From NCBI RefSeq assembly GCF_010093595.1, contig NW_022985437.1, forward strand, positions 831,380-895,379: a stretch of 64,000 nucleotides of DNA. The letters are read 5' to 3'. The notes under the pieces were generated by a model, which had not been told where the DNA came from, made no database searches, and saw nothing but the letters and a program-made list of their open reading frames with translations. Positions 1-13,754 of this stretch are shown piece after piece. Source of the stretch: Mytilinidion resinicola. Taxonomy: Eukaryota; Ascomycota; Dothideomycetes; Mytilinidiales; Mytilinidiaceae. The position numbers and the translations under genes were made by a program. Every line of letters begins with the position of its first letter. The stretch's first letter is position 1.

Positions 1-855
1 TCGCTGGAGCTGAAGAGTTTGCGGACATGGCTGATAACGGGCAAGAAGGGAAGCCTGGAAAGAAGGCACAAGGATACGGAAGAGAGCAGCAGTGAGTACG
101 GCTAGCTCAGTCGGTGCAGAACAGCGTCGAATGGTGCTGGTGTGCGGTAAGGAAGAGGAAGACGTCGTGGACGCGGACGGCGAAGAAGTAGGCTGTTGTC
201 GACGGATGGGCTATTGTCGTGGAGTGGTCTATTGTGTCAATAGCGCAGGTTAAAGGTGAAGCGGCAGAATCACCTGCACCGGTGCGATGCCACGATGCTT
301 AGCGAGACCTCTCCACCCACCGTCACAGCTGCGCTCTGATGTTCATGGGCTGGCGCTTGATGGCTGTGCTCTGATGCTCGTTGACGAGGGGCTGGCGCGC
401 GCTGTGCCAAACTTCGTCTGCTGTACCATGGCACGAAAAAGACGGGAGGAACGACATGCCCAACTGCGTCCGTACTCAAAACGAGAACACAAAACCAAAA
501 TACCAGAGATCAAGGCGCGAGAAACTTACACAACCACGTGTCCCTGAGAGATCTGGAATAAACGGGCAAATGTCTAGTCTGTATACATATTATCGCTGAT
601 GTCTGAGCTTCTCGCAAGTTGGCCGGCACCACCGCCAGCGGAAAAAGACGTGTATGCGATTATGGAAGTGCATTGAATAGACCTTGACGGCGTCCATTCT
701 TACAAGAAATTTACAGAACTAGAAACTACAACAAAAGAGCTTTTGTACAACCTACAATGCTAAAAGCGCTTGCTAATGCTAACCGTCCCATGGCGGGCCA
801 AACCCATAAGCCCTTACTCCTAAAGCACTGAAGGGGTATCTGAAATCAACACACA
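1..855. other. left-edge intergenic sequence, possible 5' end of a minus-strand gene
   Basis: No convincing gene is visible. On the minus strand an ATG at 28 opens a frame reading MSANSSAPA to the window edge. It is preceded by a pyrimidine-rich CTTTCCAG acceptor, so this may be the first coding exon of a gene lying off the left end. Only nine codons are visible, so this is a guess. An imperfect tandem duplication of about 35 bp (both copies begin CTCTGATG, at about 334 and 369, and contain GGGGCTGGCGC or a close variant) lies near 332-405. The segment nearest 855 is the 3' flank of the minus-strand Csf1-type gene. Confidence 0.3.
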
Positions 856-3800
856 CTACGAATTCCCCAGAATCCTTCCATATGCATCCTCCACCTCCTT
901 CGCCACCTCCAAGAGCGTCACAATGACAATCTGATGCGTCACATTTGGCAGACGATCCCGATGCAACCCGATCCACTCCAGCGGCGGCGTCGCCTCGCCC
1001 ATGTCCCTCAGCTGCGGTGTTTCGATAATCGGTGGCTCCAACGCTGTGTACTCGTATCTGCTCTGCGGCACATTCACAACCGCGGTGATCTTCTCTCGTT
1101 CTGCGATGGCATTCCCATCTGCGTCGCCTGCGCCCGCTTGACCCGCGGCACCAGTGTCCGGCTTTTCCGGTGTTGTGATCTTGAGTGCGGATTCTGGTAG
1201 CGGCTTGCCGAGACGAGAAGCCAGCGAGCGGGAGTGGTTGGACCACATGGTCCGGATGAACGAGATGCGGTTATAGTTCCAGCCAACGTCGACCTTGCCC
1301 TCGAGCGAGCTCTTGAAGATGTAGTCGATATGGTTGGACTCCGGGCTCTGCCATGTCTGCATGGTTGCAACAACTTTCGGCACTCGCAAGATGGTGCCGC
1401 CTCGGGCCGCCATCGCGCTGCCGACGACGTCTTCGACGGAGAGCTCGCTCACTGTCTTCGCCTTCTTGGACTGGGCTACAGCGGCTAGAGCAACAGAAAG
1501 TTTGCCCAGTGTCATTCCGAGCCCAGAGTGGACTCTGCCCTTCTCAAGTGCGGCAGCGAAGCGAGCCTGTGCATCTGACACCTCGAGCATGAAGATCTGA
1601 TTGTCCGTGAATGTGGACGGGAAAATGCCCAGATTGACGGATCGCAAGGTGAGAACAACGTCCGTATGAAGCGAGATAGGTGCTTTTAACGTATCCGTCG
1701 CAGCTTTGGCAGAGTTGAGGATTTGAAAAGACGAGCGCGTCGGTATTACAGACGACTTGCGACGCAGAAATTTCTCTATGTCTCGGAGAGATTGGGCGTA
1801 TGCCTGCTGGTTCTCTAGCACCAGGCGTTCGATAGCTTGATATAGGGCGAGGCCTTGAGCTGCACTTGTCGCTGTGCAGAACACTTGGACCTTATCGCCA
1901 TCGAGAATGGCCACCAAACGATCGGGCGCGCCTTCGACTTGCTCTCGCACATTGTACATTAGGAAATCAAAATTAGCGATATCTGCGATAGCAAACGCTT
2001 GGTAATCGAATCCAGCTTTGAGTCGGAGTCGTTGAAAGCCGAGCGATGCTTGAATAAGGGGAGTCTGCCGAATATGTATCGTTCGAGAAGGCCAACTGAT
2101 CGAGGTCCTTACTTGGACTTCGGAAATTTCAATGAAGCCGCTCGTCCGGCCCTGGCTTTCGAGGCCGACGCGCTCCACACCGATGCAGAGATTCTGTTCC
2201 CAGTCGGAATTCTTTTTTGAAGAAGCCCAAAGGTTCGTCACCTTTAGCGAAGTCTTGCCGATCGACTGACCAAGATCAAGATTAATGGAGACTTCTGCTA
2301 TGGCAACGTTTGCATTCCAAGGAAATGCAGCAGTAGCAGCAACCTTCTGGTAGCGTTGCACGAGATATTCTTGAGGCTCGGTGGTGGCATTGGTTTGAGT
2401 TTGCTTCGAAGCCTTCCTTATTTCCAGTGGAATCCAAATCTCCCTGAATAATAGGAAGTCTTGCAATTGACGAGCGTTGATCTGTGTTCGCATGGGATTG
2501 ATCTTAAGAATGGCGGAGATACCACTAGTACCGCTAAGGTGCTTGCTGTTCATCAACGAGAGCACAATAGAGTCAACATCGAAGGCGAAGGTGGACTCTC
2601 TGGAATAAACATGCTGGACAGCGACTTGCAGCTTCTCAATTGCAGCGGAAACGGCAAAGAAATGACCCTGTTCGCTTGATTTAACGCTGTTGACTGTGAC
2701 ATAGAGATCGTCTAAACGGGCTGTAGCAGCTACCCTGGCGATAGGCTGACAACTTAGACTGAACTCCTGTTTACAAATGCGCACGCCGAGGTTGAGTTTG
2801 GTCTTCCCTAAGATGGCGCTGGGATCCGCTGTAATTAGATTGTCTTCATCCATCAATTTTCCAGGAGGCTTCGGCTGCGGACTTTGCGGCGAACTTTCAG
2901 AGTCATCGTTTCGCACTACCTCTTTGATGCTGTTAGAGATGTCCATGACCAAGGGAACCAGTGTTGGGAAAAGTGTGTTGCTGGAAGCGTCGACCTTCAG
3001 CTCGGCGTTGAGTGCGGGTTCATGCCCGTCATCCTTATATTGGACTTTCAAGGCAACTCCAGGTGCCCGAAGAGACACCTTGTTCGAAGTCCCATCGCTG
3101 ACAAACTGGCTGTATCTTCCTTTCTGTGGCAGCCGCGTGTTTGTCTCTTGATCCCTCTCGCCGGACAAGTGGACAACGGCACCAGCGAAGTCGGCATCAA
3201 CTAGCAAAGAAGACAATTTTTTGTTCCCGAATGGACTAGATCTTTGTGTCCCACTAGATGTCGGTGTGGTTTTCCAAGTCGCGGATGCCGCACGGAACTT
3301 CTGTCCTGCAAGGGACATCGATCGATGAAGCATGCTTGCGGGAATCGCAAAGTGGGACTCCAGGCGGAGGTCTAAGGACTTACCGGCGGCTTGGAAAGCT
3401 AGCTTGCGGACTTCATTTGTCGAGCTGTAAGAAACATTGAAGACTACTTCCGGGAGGAGGGCTGAGTTCAGGGATCGTTGCTGCTTATCGCCTGAGACGG
3501 GAATCATCTGCAATTGCAAATCCTCAATCATGAGGCGTGCCGCATCGTCCTTCCGCGTGGAAAGGTTGATCCTTCGGAATGAGAGAACGAGATCTTCTGG
3601 CTCCGAGATCGAGTATAATGGGACAGAGGCGCCCATTACCCAGGTGATCTGTATGCACCGCAAGTCCAATGAATATGTGGAGGTGAATAGGGCGTCAGGG
3701 CTACCGTCGCCGTCGTCATTTTCCTTGCCCTGATCGCTTGACTCTTTCCTTAGACCTCGACTTTTTGTGTGACGAAGTCTTCTCAGGTACTTCCTCTCCT

Positions 3801-6800
3801 TGGAGAGGTCCAGATCCTTGATCTTGTCTTGAAGATGATTCAGAACGTCCACCACAGCGGATGCAGTATCAGCGAACAGATTGACTTCCAGTCCCGGCAC
3901 TTCTACGCGATAGACTCGTCTGGTACTATGCTGGCCAAGTTGGGAAGTAGCATGGAAAGATGCACCTAAAGCGATATTGCCACAGTGGCGCATGGTTCCG
4001 TCCTCAAGAATAGTCATTTCAACACTTACTTTCGATAGTTGTGCTGTGATCTCTGGTAATGACAGAATCGCGTTATCTTCGAGGGATATGTTCGTCGCCT
4101 TTAGCTGAATCGACGCTAACTTCAGCGCTAGCGTCGCGTTTGCTGAGCTCGGAAGTTTTCCGGGAGCGCTAGCAAGAATATTTAGACCGTTGAGAGTGAA
4201 GTCGACCCCAAAGACAAGACTTTTGGTTGATGATTGGATTTTGCTAGGGGCAAGCGGCTCATCGGCTGGTGGGAAAATCTCACGGAAGTGTGTTTTGAGT
4301 ATCTCCAGGTCATCTCGGGCAGCGTGGACGACGTTGGATATTTCGGGCTTATTGATCGTCGTGACGAGGCCATTGATCTCGGAGGCCTGAAACGTAATCG
4401 AGTCGATTATTGTAGAGGCCTTGATCACGGTCTGATTGTTGGTTTGGGTCAAGCTGAGAGTTCCGTTGACAGGTGGTAGGTCTAAGGCCGCAATGACATT
4501 AGATCCCTCAGACGTGCTGTTGTACATCTTATGCGTATGGACGTCCAAGTCGAAGTGCATGTTGAGAGAATGGGCTTTGCCCAATTGTGGCTCAACGGAT
4601 ATTCGACCGAAGCCTCCAGAGATTGACCACGTGAGGTTTTGGAGAAGGGCAACCTGAATCAGATAAGAATCCATCATTAGGGCCATAGTAATGTTGGGCA
4701 GATCAGCATTGGATTTCTCGACTGCTAGAGGTTTTAAGTCTCCGGGTTTCTTGAAAGTTGCGGCTTGGCGATGGAGATATGCAATTTCATCGCGAAGTAC
4801 CAGATCGAAGATCTCAATGAAACCAAGAGCGTCTTCCTTGACCTCAATAGTGTTCATCCGGCTCGTTCCTACAACCTTCATATCCTCGATATGTTTTCCT
4901 TTCTCGGCTTTATAACGTGAGAGGTAAAGACTCGGCTGATCTAATCTCGAGATCAAGAGTAAGCGGTGTCGAGTGTGCATCTCTGTTGCTGCAAGCTGAG
5001 CATGGACCAAGATGCTCACAGTCGTCTCGTGCTCTTTCTCAGATGTAGCAACAGATAGTTTCAGTCCTTGACCCATTGAAACGCTTCTTAAATTGAGGCC
5101 ATCGAGGCTGATCTTTGCATAATCCGTTGCGTAGACAATGTGAAGGTCTTTCGCGTTTAGCTTGTCACTAGGGGTTTGTTTGACAAGCTTGTTGCCCTGT
5201 TCGGATATTGCCGAGTCTGGTGGCTGGTCGACTGACGGAGTCTTAATAAAAAGCTTCAAGAGGCTGTCAACAAGGTCGCAGATTTCCCATTTGATTTGCA
5301 CCACGGTATTCCTAGAGTTGATTTGAAGGGAAGTCGACTGGACGGCTGTCTCGGACTCTACGAGCATCAGGCCGGTAGGCTCAGGAGGAGGACTCATAGA
5401 CAATGCAAGGGCAACATGATGTATAGACGCCTCACTCTGCTTTGGCCCTGGATCGACTACCAACTTGATGCCAATGGACCTGATATTGAGGGAAATTGGA
5501 ATTGGCTTGCTCGAAATCTTCTCGATGTCGGCGAACGACCCATAGATTTTTCGCATCGCGAGGCTCTTCTTGACGTGACTCAAATCCCAGGTACGCCATT
5601 GGTCCCACATTTCTATAACCTTGGCTTCTGCATCGTTCGGGCAAGTGGTGATCTTTGCTAGGCAGGAGTTTTTGAGTCTTTGCTTCTCAAGCTCTGGTAA
5701 GCTCGCCCAAATAAAGCGAAACCGTGATATGATTTTCCAGGAATCGTGGTTTCGGATGTGGTCGCGCGCCACACGCAAGGCGTAAGACGGCCTCGTCAAG
5801 AATGCGGGATCTGGAGTCTGATTATGGGAGGTTGTCAATCTCCACGCAAGAAATCGAAGACGCAGTAGTTGTTCCAGGCTCATAGTCTGAAATCGCTCCA
5901 CCAATTCTGTGCCGAGTAATGTGGTTCGGTGGATCAGGGATGCGAGGTATTCGACCTTCTTGCTAGCAGCACCCGTTTCAAAGTTCCTGAATGACACGTT
6001 TACAGAGCAGGTTTTAGCATTCATAACCCATAAGAGTAAATCGTCCACTCGTGCTTGTATAGCCACATCGTCGCCGGGAAGTTCCATAGACCTTTCCTTA
6101 ATAGCGATGGCGACGGAGCCAAGAGTTGTATGTAAGGACAGAGAATTTTCACCCGCACGATCACCGGGGAAGTCTTTCGTCCTTAGGGCGACGTTCAAAT
6201 TATCCAATGTAACATCGTATTGGTCTTTTTCAAGCTCAGATTCGTCTCCCGATTGCTTAGAAAATTCGTTAACAAACCTTATGTGTGTGAAAGGGACGCG
6301 GAGGCTCATCTCAGTCGACTTGCCCTTTCCTTGTCGGCGTTTTTGCATGTCCAATATAGTTGTGACAACATCTACTTGGAAAGCATCGAGTATATCCTCT
6401 GGTTGCTGTGGGCTGATAATGTCGACTAAGTTCGCTGCACACCGGATAGCTTGTGGGGTACAATGGATTCGTATGCCGGGATCGGCGCTTATGATAAAAC
6501 TGGTATGGACAAAACTCTCATCGAACGCCTTAGCGGAAGCATCCTTGAAAAGTAGCATGTCGTCTTCGGTTTCGTAGACATCCTTAGAGGCCACAGGCAG
6601 CATAGGAACATCAGAGAGATCTGGTTCTACGAGGTCTAGTGGGAAGTACGGAGCGGCGAGAGAACTCGAAAGTGCGACCGATGATGGAGGTAGTCCTCGC
6701 CTTTCCCTCTCTTCCTCAGTTGTCAAAGCGTAGGTATACTTGCTAGTGTTATTTCGTGAGGCCGACCGAGAAACCAACGTTCGGCTTCGGCTGAAGCTTT

Positions 6801-9800
6801 CACGGTGTGGAGGATCTTTGCTGTACTGTACATTTCGTATGCTTTCTGCTATAGAGCCATTCGAAGATGAACGCAGAGGAGTTGGTCGAAGCTGTCTACC
6901 CCTCGCATCCTGCGGCCGAAGTGACGAAAATCTAGTGCTAGAATGCGCCATACTAGGGGTGGGCGTGGAACTACCAGAGGGCTTCGGAGAAGTTTGCAAC
7001 GAGATTGGATGAGGTAGGTACGGAAAAGGCATTGCCGGTGGCTGCGTAGGGGGCGTAGATTTTAAGGGTTGATAGGTGGACGTAGTCATCTTGTCTATCA
7101 GAAAAAAAGGTGTCCGGTTAGTCCTCTGGTCATGCTCCTGCATATGAGACTGCTGTTCCTCCCTATCAACTGTGAAGTCCATTTTTCGTTGTAGCATCTG
7201 TAAAGACAACGTCGTTTGAATATAAGCATGCGTTCGAATGGTATTCCGTTCTCCTGCCCTGGTCCGGTGCCTAGACGCGGATCTCGCATCTACGCAAGCA
7301 ACAGTCAAGTCAGGGACGAGGACCTTTAAACGCTCCGAAAAAGTTGGACCGGCAAGATCGTTGAAATCCAAAGTAATTGGCCCAGTACTAAGAAGCAAGA
7401 CCTCTGTAGCGACGTGAAGCCATATATGGACGACGCTCGTTCGCAAGCGCAGAAATGTCGAGTCGTGGATGATCAGAGGCTGAGACAAAGGTAGCGCATT
7501 TTCATCGTCGTCGAAAGTGAAACCGAAGGACCGTGCAGTCCCCGCTGCCTTTTCAAGGAACATCTCTGTACATTCTCCGGATACGGTTCCGATGTTGAAA
7601 TCCCAATTGCAGACGTAGGTAGGTTCAGTAGGAGGAAGCCCGAAGAGACGGTGCCCATATATCTCGACCGATTCGATAAAAATTTCCGTTGGGCCAGCAG
7701 ATTGCCCTCGTGTTCCTGGACTGCTCCCCAATAGACCCAAAGACACGCTCAGAGGACTGAAGTTTACCATGAGGTCCATGTAATAATTTGTGAACCTTAG
7801 ATCTGCGGCAACGAATGGCAGGTCAATTCTGATGCTATCCTCAGCCGAATATAGATTGGCCGGAACGAAGGCGCTCGCTTGGTCTACAGACACACAGAGT
7901 ATGACATCGAGATCGTTTGACTTCCCGAAATGTTGCCCACTACCCACTCCATCTACTGCGAGACTTTGAGTTGGCAGGCCTTGATACTCCTCCAGCGTTT
8001 TGAAGTGCATGTCTTCACCGAAGTAGTTGTCTTTAATCTTCATGAAATGGCGAATCAAGAATCCATACAGGTCCAACGCAAGCTTTGTCCCGTGGATGTC
8101 GAGATGCAGGCGATCGGTATTTGCAGTCGATGTTTCGGTGAAATAGTTGTGGCTTCCGGTAACTGTGAGGGCGCCCAGTTTGGCAACCCTGTTCGAGCGA
8201 ACAAATGTCTGGAGCGTACTTTTCGACGGCATGCACAAGTCTAGGCCTCCATCCTCGGCGCTGACATCAAAGGGTATCTCAGTTTGGTATGGTCGATACC
8301 GATCCAGAGGTATGGTCAACTTGGCTCGTAAGTGCTGACCAAAGACAACGAGGAAGTTGTTGTCATCGAGATCGGATGGATTGTTCACGATGTTGGAATC
8401 GTTTGTATTGAGATAAAGTTTGAAGTTCTGTAAGTCCACCTTCAGGAAATACTGAAAAGGCGTGAAGGTGAAGTAATCGGATGGTGGCCCAGAACCCCAA
8501 TCACTGACAAGATCTGTGATCAAGAAAAGATGGTCTCTCAAAAGAAATAGCTCCAAATCATGACACGATATGTTGAAGAGCCATTTTCGTAATTGGTTCC
8601 ATCGAAGCGGCGCAGATAGGTCGCAATCCAGTGATAACGCACTAGATCTACACAGCAAAGCATGATTGACGCTTGAAAACACTTCGGTTCCTCGTATGTC
8701 CACGGACACGTTATTCTGATATCCCGTCTCAGAGGCCACGAAATCCATCAGGTAGTTGACGGTCGAGTTGGCGGCGATTTTGATCTCGAGCCACGCAAAA
8801 GGTCGGTGACTCGGGGCTGGTACTCCAGGTTCGCGCTTATTTCCGCTGACGGGTTTTCGCCTTCCTTTCCCACGCGACTTCCCCTTCTCTGCTGCATTTT
8901 TGGAATTTCCTGCCACGTTCGTTGCAGTACCCTTCCATTTCCAGTCCTTGGATGGTTCTCGCAGAGGAATCCGCAACAGAGTATCCTTCTCGATGCTCAG
9001 GTAGACTTTGAAGACCGTAAACACTCGAAGTTCCCCCGGTTTCAATAGAGAGCTCGGAACAGCATCAACATACGAGGCTGGGAAGAAGACTGATTGAAAT
9101 ATAGCTCTGTGCCTGTCCGTCCATGGGCCGTAATTGATCGTGCCGCCGAAGATTTCTATATCTAGTCCGTATTCTGGTGGTATCGTACCATTGATGTCCC
9201 CTTTCCGGAAGGGCAAAGTTGAGGAACCATCGTCCAGACCGGAAGACACGCGTCCCGGCACATCCCAGTAGAAGCTTACATTGATGCAAGGACAATCGAG
9301 AACTAAAGACGTCTTGGCATACTCTATGGCCTCCCATTCGTCATGCTCATCGAGCTGACTATCGTCGAGATATCTCGCTAAGCCTTTCCACGGCTTGCTA
9401 TCGGGTGGCATTGGGGGTTGCATCTTCTTCTTCGCATGACGTGTCGAGGGCCGCTCGATAGAGTCGGAAGATCTAGAGAAGAGGCTGTGCATGCTCCACA
9501 AGGTATGCCATGGCCTTCGTCTGCTCCAAAAAACTTTGCTCTTTTGCGCCTCTTTCGAAATTGGCTCTTCTCCCTCGGCATCCTTTTTCAACTGGACAGC
9601 GCTATCTAATTGCGAACGTTTGAAATCCGGATTAGGCCTCATGTGAACAACAGGATGCGTGAATTGGAAGCTGAATAGTTGCTGGTACATGTCGAGCGGG
9701 CCAGATGCTGCAGCATCAAAGTCTCCAGATGCCTTCTCGAACTGCGCGGTGATTACTGCCGGAGTGAATTCATTACCAATCACAATGGCGCCCTTGTTGC

Positions 9801-10654
9801 AGTCAATATGGACGGGGAGCAGCCGCAAGAAAGCAGGTAATTCCTCTTTCTTGCACTGAACCGTGTTTGCATGCGCTTCATCAGAGTTTCCGGGGGCATC
9901 TGGCTCCGTGCTCTCACTGGTATGAGTTTTCTTGATCCGATTGACGAGGTTGACTTCATGCTTGTGTTTCTGATTCGCGGAAGCGCCAGACCTGGATCGT
10001 TCGAAGTTGGAAGACGCGCTCCCATCGGACCCGTCGTCCTGGTTCCTGAGAATAGCTTCAACAATTCCATCGTAACCTGAGCTTCGATTATACATGAAGA
10101 CCTCCACTCCAGAAACCTTGATCGTGATCCGAGACGGAAGCGACTTCTTTTTCTGGGGCGCTCCTTTTGCTTCCTCATCGAAGTCTCTGTGTCTATTGCG
10201 TCGGCGGCCTCCATCACTGCTTGAAGTATCTGAACCCCCTTCTGGGCGTGAATCTAGCTCCTCTTGAGCAAATATCTCCGCGTCCTTGACTTTGCGGAGC
10301 CAGTATTGCCATGTTATGTAGCCCCCGTGGACAAGTATGGTTTCATTCTGGGCATGATATCGGATGTCTTTGAAGAAGATGCGGCCTCCGAGCAGCGATA
10401 TTTGCAACGCTTGAATGTCGATATAGGCTTGGTACGTGTGCCAGGTGTAGGCTCGGATTGCGTATGACACGAGAGTCCCGAACACTCGATTGAAGTAGAA
10501 GAGGAAGAAGATGGACCTATGCGGGTTAGACTGTGGGGACACTTTGGGGAACAGCCACTTACAGAATACCACAGACTAGCAATTCGACCAGGAAGACCCA
10601 GTTGAAGCCGTCCTGCGGGTTCAACGGCTGGGCGGTTAACCCTTCTGCCGCCAT
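856..10654 (-). CDS. CSF1: Csf1/BLTP1-family giant bridge-like lipid transfer protein
   Basis: About 3,250 residues, matching the size of fungal Csf1 (fermentation-associated protein; Tweek/BLTP1 family). The family is known to form long hydrophobic-groove bridges that move lipids between the ER and other membranes. Exon 1 (10654-10563) encodes MAAEGLTAQPLNPQDGFNWV and the start of a membrane anchor. A 46-bp intron (10562-10517, GTAAGT...CATAG) is removed, and exon 2 continues in frame with SIFFLFYFNRVFG to the stop at 856. The N-terminal hydrophobic segment followed by a block containing ISLLGGRIFFKDIRYH is the conserved Csf1 start. The middle, around residues 1100-1300, is low-complexity Ser/Pro/Thr-rich and probably disordered. 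No other intron is needed. A start at 10572 that reads through the intron is possible but gives a worse N-terminus. The neighbour on the right is divergent. Family call is from recognition of the N-terminus, length and single-exon architecture. Confidence 0.88.
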
Positions 10655-11423
10655 CTGGGCTACAACTGGACAGTCGCGGTCATCCGGAGGTCATTTTGGA
10701 GGCGGTATAGCGTTGTTGTCGACTGCGCGTGCCCAGTGACAGCTCGGCAAGGCCAAATGCGCGTCACGCCAAGACGGAAGTGTAGCTCGGGCGGGATGCC
10801 ACCGTCTGAGATGGCCTCGTAAGGCTTATAGATTGGTCAAAAGGATCAGGTGTTCAAGAGCCTGTCGAGATGCGTCGGATAGTTGCAGAGCAGGCAGAGT
10901 TCGATGCATCAATTTGCTGTGACGGTGGCCAAAGTCGTATGGATGGGATTTGGGAATGGCATGCGTGAATCCATTCACATTTCCGCGGCAGGACGCCGCA
11001 TGAGGTGGCCCAGCGCGCTGATCAGGTGTTCAAAATGATACAAGTCAACGTGACAAAAGCTCAAGAGGGCACTTCAGACACCAACAGACTAATTCAAATA
11101 AAATTGTATGAAGTGCTTCACTATCATTGCTGCCGTAGGTAGATGGAAACCTCACGGCTCCGTTACACTGCCAACGCTAATGCCAAGTGGTCGGTTTAGA
11201 GTCCAAGCTCCATTGCTGCAGTTCGCCTTCTGCCGCCTGCACACTCCAACACTCAGTACTCAGCACTCGAAGCTGCGGGGGGACAAGATGTCCGCGTGGT
11301 GATAGTACCCAAAGAGCGGGGTCTTCTCAGTCTTCTATTCCCTTTTCCCTCTGCCGGACCCGTTGACTAGATCTCCAGCCCGTTCATAGGTTGCGGCCGC
11401 GCAATCAACTTTCCACGAGAATC
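10655..11423. promoter_or_regulatory. divergent intergenic promoter region
   Basis: About 770 bp separate the start codons of the Csf1-type gene (leftward) and the DUF300 gene (rightward), so promoters for both must lie here. A CT-rich stretch at about 11325-11360 lies just upstream of the rightward start. I see no clear TATA box and no ORF with coding character. Confidence 0.45.
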
Positions 11424-13754
11424 ATGGGCGTGCCTAGGGAACCTTCTGAGCCTTCCAACCCCAGGGGTAGTGGAGCCCGCTTTGGTCATGCTGTCATTGT
11501 CTGCGCTGGTGTTGCAGCTTTGGCTGCCACTCTTGTTACTGTCTTGTGCGTTCTCCATCGCCACCCCTCTTCCACGGTACCAGTACTAACACTGTAGATA
11601 GGTCGATTTGGCTCCAAACGTGAGGCCCCAGAAACCACTTGGGCAGCACTCTCTAATGCTCCTCTACAGCAAGAACTACCGAAAGCCCCTGTTGCAAAGA
11701 TATGTAGTGCGGATATTGTTAATGTGGGTGAAGCACGCGGTGTATACGGACTTCGAGCTTATGCAAATACAGGGTTCCAATTTACTCGGCGTCTTCTTGG
11801 GCAAGTCTCATATCGCTGAAGGCTGCGTTTTGGATTAGCCCTTTTCGTGACGTATACGAGGTAAGTCATCGTCCTCAGCTAGAAGACATTCGACTAACAA
11901 AAACGCGTAGGCATTCACTATCTACACCTTCTTCCAACTCCTGATCAACTTTATCGGCGGAGAGCGCTCTTTGATCATTCTGATGCACGGTCGGCCGCCC
12001 GTCTCCCACCTCTGGCCACTGAACCACGTCCTCCCCAAGGTCGACATATCGGATCCGCATACATTTTTGGCTGTCAAGAGGGGGATTCTGCAATACACAT
12101 GGATGAAGCCAATACTAGCCGTTGCTGCTATCATCATGAAGGCTACTGGCGTCTACAAAGAGGGATACATTGGAGTAACCTCTGGGTATTTCTGGAGCGG
12201 TATCATATACAACCTGAGCATTACAGTCAGTCTATACGCGCTTGCAATGTTTTGGGTTTGCATGGCTCAAGACTTGAAACCCTTCAGGCCGATGCCGAAA
12301 TTTCTTTGCATCAAAGGCATCATTTTCGCGTCGTATTGGCAAGGATTCTTCTTATCTATTCTCGTCTGGCTGCGCGCAATTCCCAACGACGTTCCCGGAT
12401 ACACACCTGACAATCTAGCGGCTGCCATCCAAGACGCACTGATCTGCTTCGAGATGCCAGTATTTGCGGCGGCGCATTGGTACGCGTTCTCCTGGCACGA
12501 CTACGCAGACGACACGATTTCGGCGGCTCGAATGCCGGTTAAGTTTGCGCTCCGGGACGCTTTCGGGCCTAGGGATCTTATCGAGGACACGAAAGAGACG
12601 TTCGGCGGAGGACGTTACGAGTATCGAGACTTCGATGCCAACGATAATGTCCTGGGTCACGAAGAGTCGGCTTCTCGAGCTGCACGAATGCGAGAAGGGA
12701 TGAGATATGAAAGAGGCGGAAAGGGGAAGTACTGGATACCGAAGCCTGGCCATGAACATTCGCCTTTGCTATCCAAAGTGACATCGAGTCGGGCTCGTAC
12801 CATGAGTCCGGGAGCCAACAGGGCTCTCGATGGAGCCAAATATGGCACAACGTCAAATGACGAGGATGAGCCCACACTAAACCCTGAAGACGAGCGATTG
12901 TTTGATAATGCGCGGGCGTTGGAGTTTGGCGATTGGAACGTAAGTCACCCACGTGTCCCTGGCGTTTCGTTTCATCCATCTTACAGTATCAGTACCCTGT
13001 CATCACTGCGCACACTGCCACGCGCGAGGAAAGACTGTATGGAACGCCTAACATCATCACTGCATCAACAAATCGAAACCTGCTGCAGCCAACGCGCGAA
13101 AACCGGAAGCGGAGAAAGAGCAAGGTTCAGCAAATTCAACACTCTATAGGCAAAGGGAAACATCGCAGCAGCACAGCCAGTGAGGAAGCGTCGAGCTCGA
13201 AGTCGCGAAAGCCTCTGTTGGGCCGGCACGAATCATCGTCGTCGAGCTCAGCGAAGTCGGACAAAAGCCAGCTCGTGGATTTGGTGGTTGAGGATCACGA
13301 GGCAGAGGAAGTAGAGCGTGTCCGAGCTCGCAAGGAAGGAGGCCCAGGGTGGAACGAGGTCGCCCCGAAGCATTTTATGTAAGCCACGGCCCCAGACCAG
13401 ATCTAGACGTTTGATGTTTCTGACGCCTCATGAAATAGTCATGCATATCCTGAAGAGGGTCAAGCAGAGGAGGTGCGGGAAGGGTTCGACCCAGATAACC
13501 CCGAGCCCCATAACCCGGAACAGGCGCACAACCTAGACTCTCCGTTCGCAGTGGGCGACGGCGACGAGGACGAGGACAGCGGCAAGGACAAGGCGCCGTT
13601 GGAGTCAGGCGAGGCTGCACGGTGGGAGCATCGGGACTACGGCGACGACGACGAGGATGCAGGTGGCGACGACGGCAAGGGCAGCCAGAGGGATCGCAGT
13701 CCGCAGTACGGCAGCTTCCACGAGGAGCGCAACGCCTGGGGGTCCGATCGGTGA
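11424..13754 (+). CDS. DUF300/TMEM184 (organic solute transporter Ost-alpha-like) membrane protein
   Basis: Seven exons can be joined in frame: 11424-11545, 11602-11619, 11670-11723, 11773-11860, 11911-12939, 12987-13378 and 13439-13754, giving about 672 residues. The joined N-terminal half carries the family hallmark SIWLQTKNYRKPLLQRYVVR, then FWISPFRDVYEAF, INFIGGERSLI and a HWYAFSWHDY block near the last membrane helix. These mark the seven-helix DUF300/TMEM184 family, whose members act in the endomembrane system, in some fungi at the vacuole. The cytosolic tail (about residue 300 onward) is charged, Ser-rich and acidic, ending PQYGSFHEERNAWGSDR. ATG 11424 is chosen because it directly precedes the first conserved segment. 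If the last intron is retained, the frame stops at 13382 and the acidic tail is lost. Precise substrate is unknown. Confidence 0.88.
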
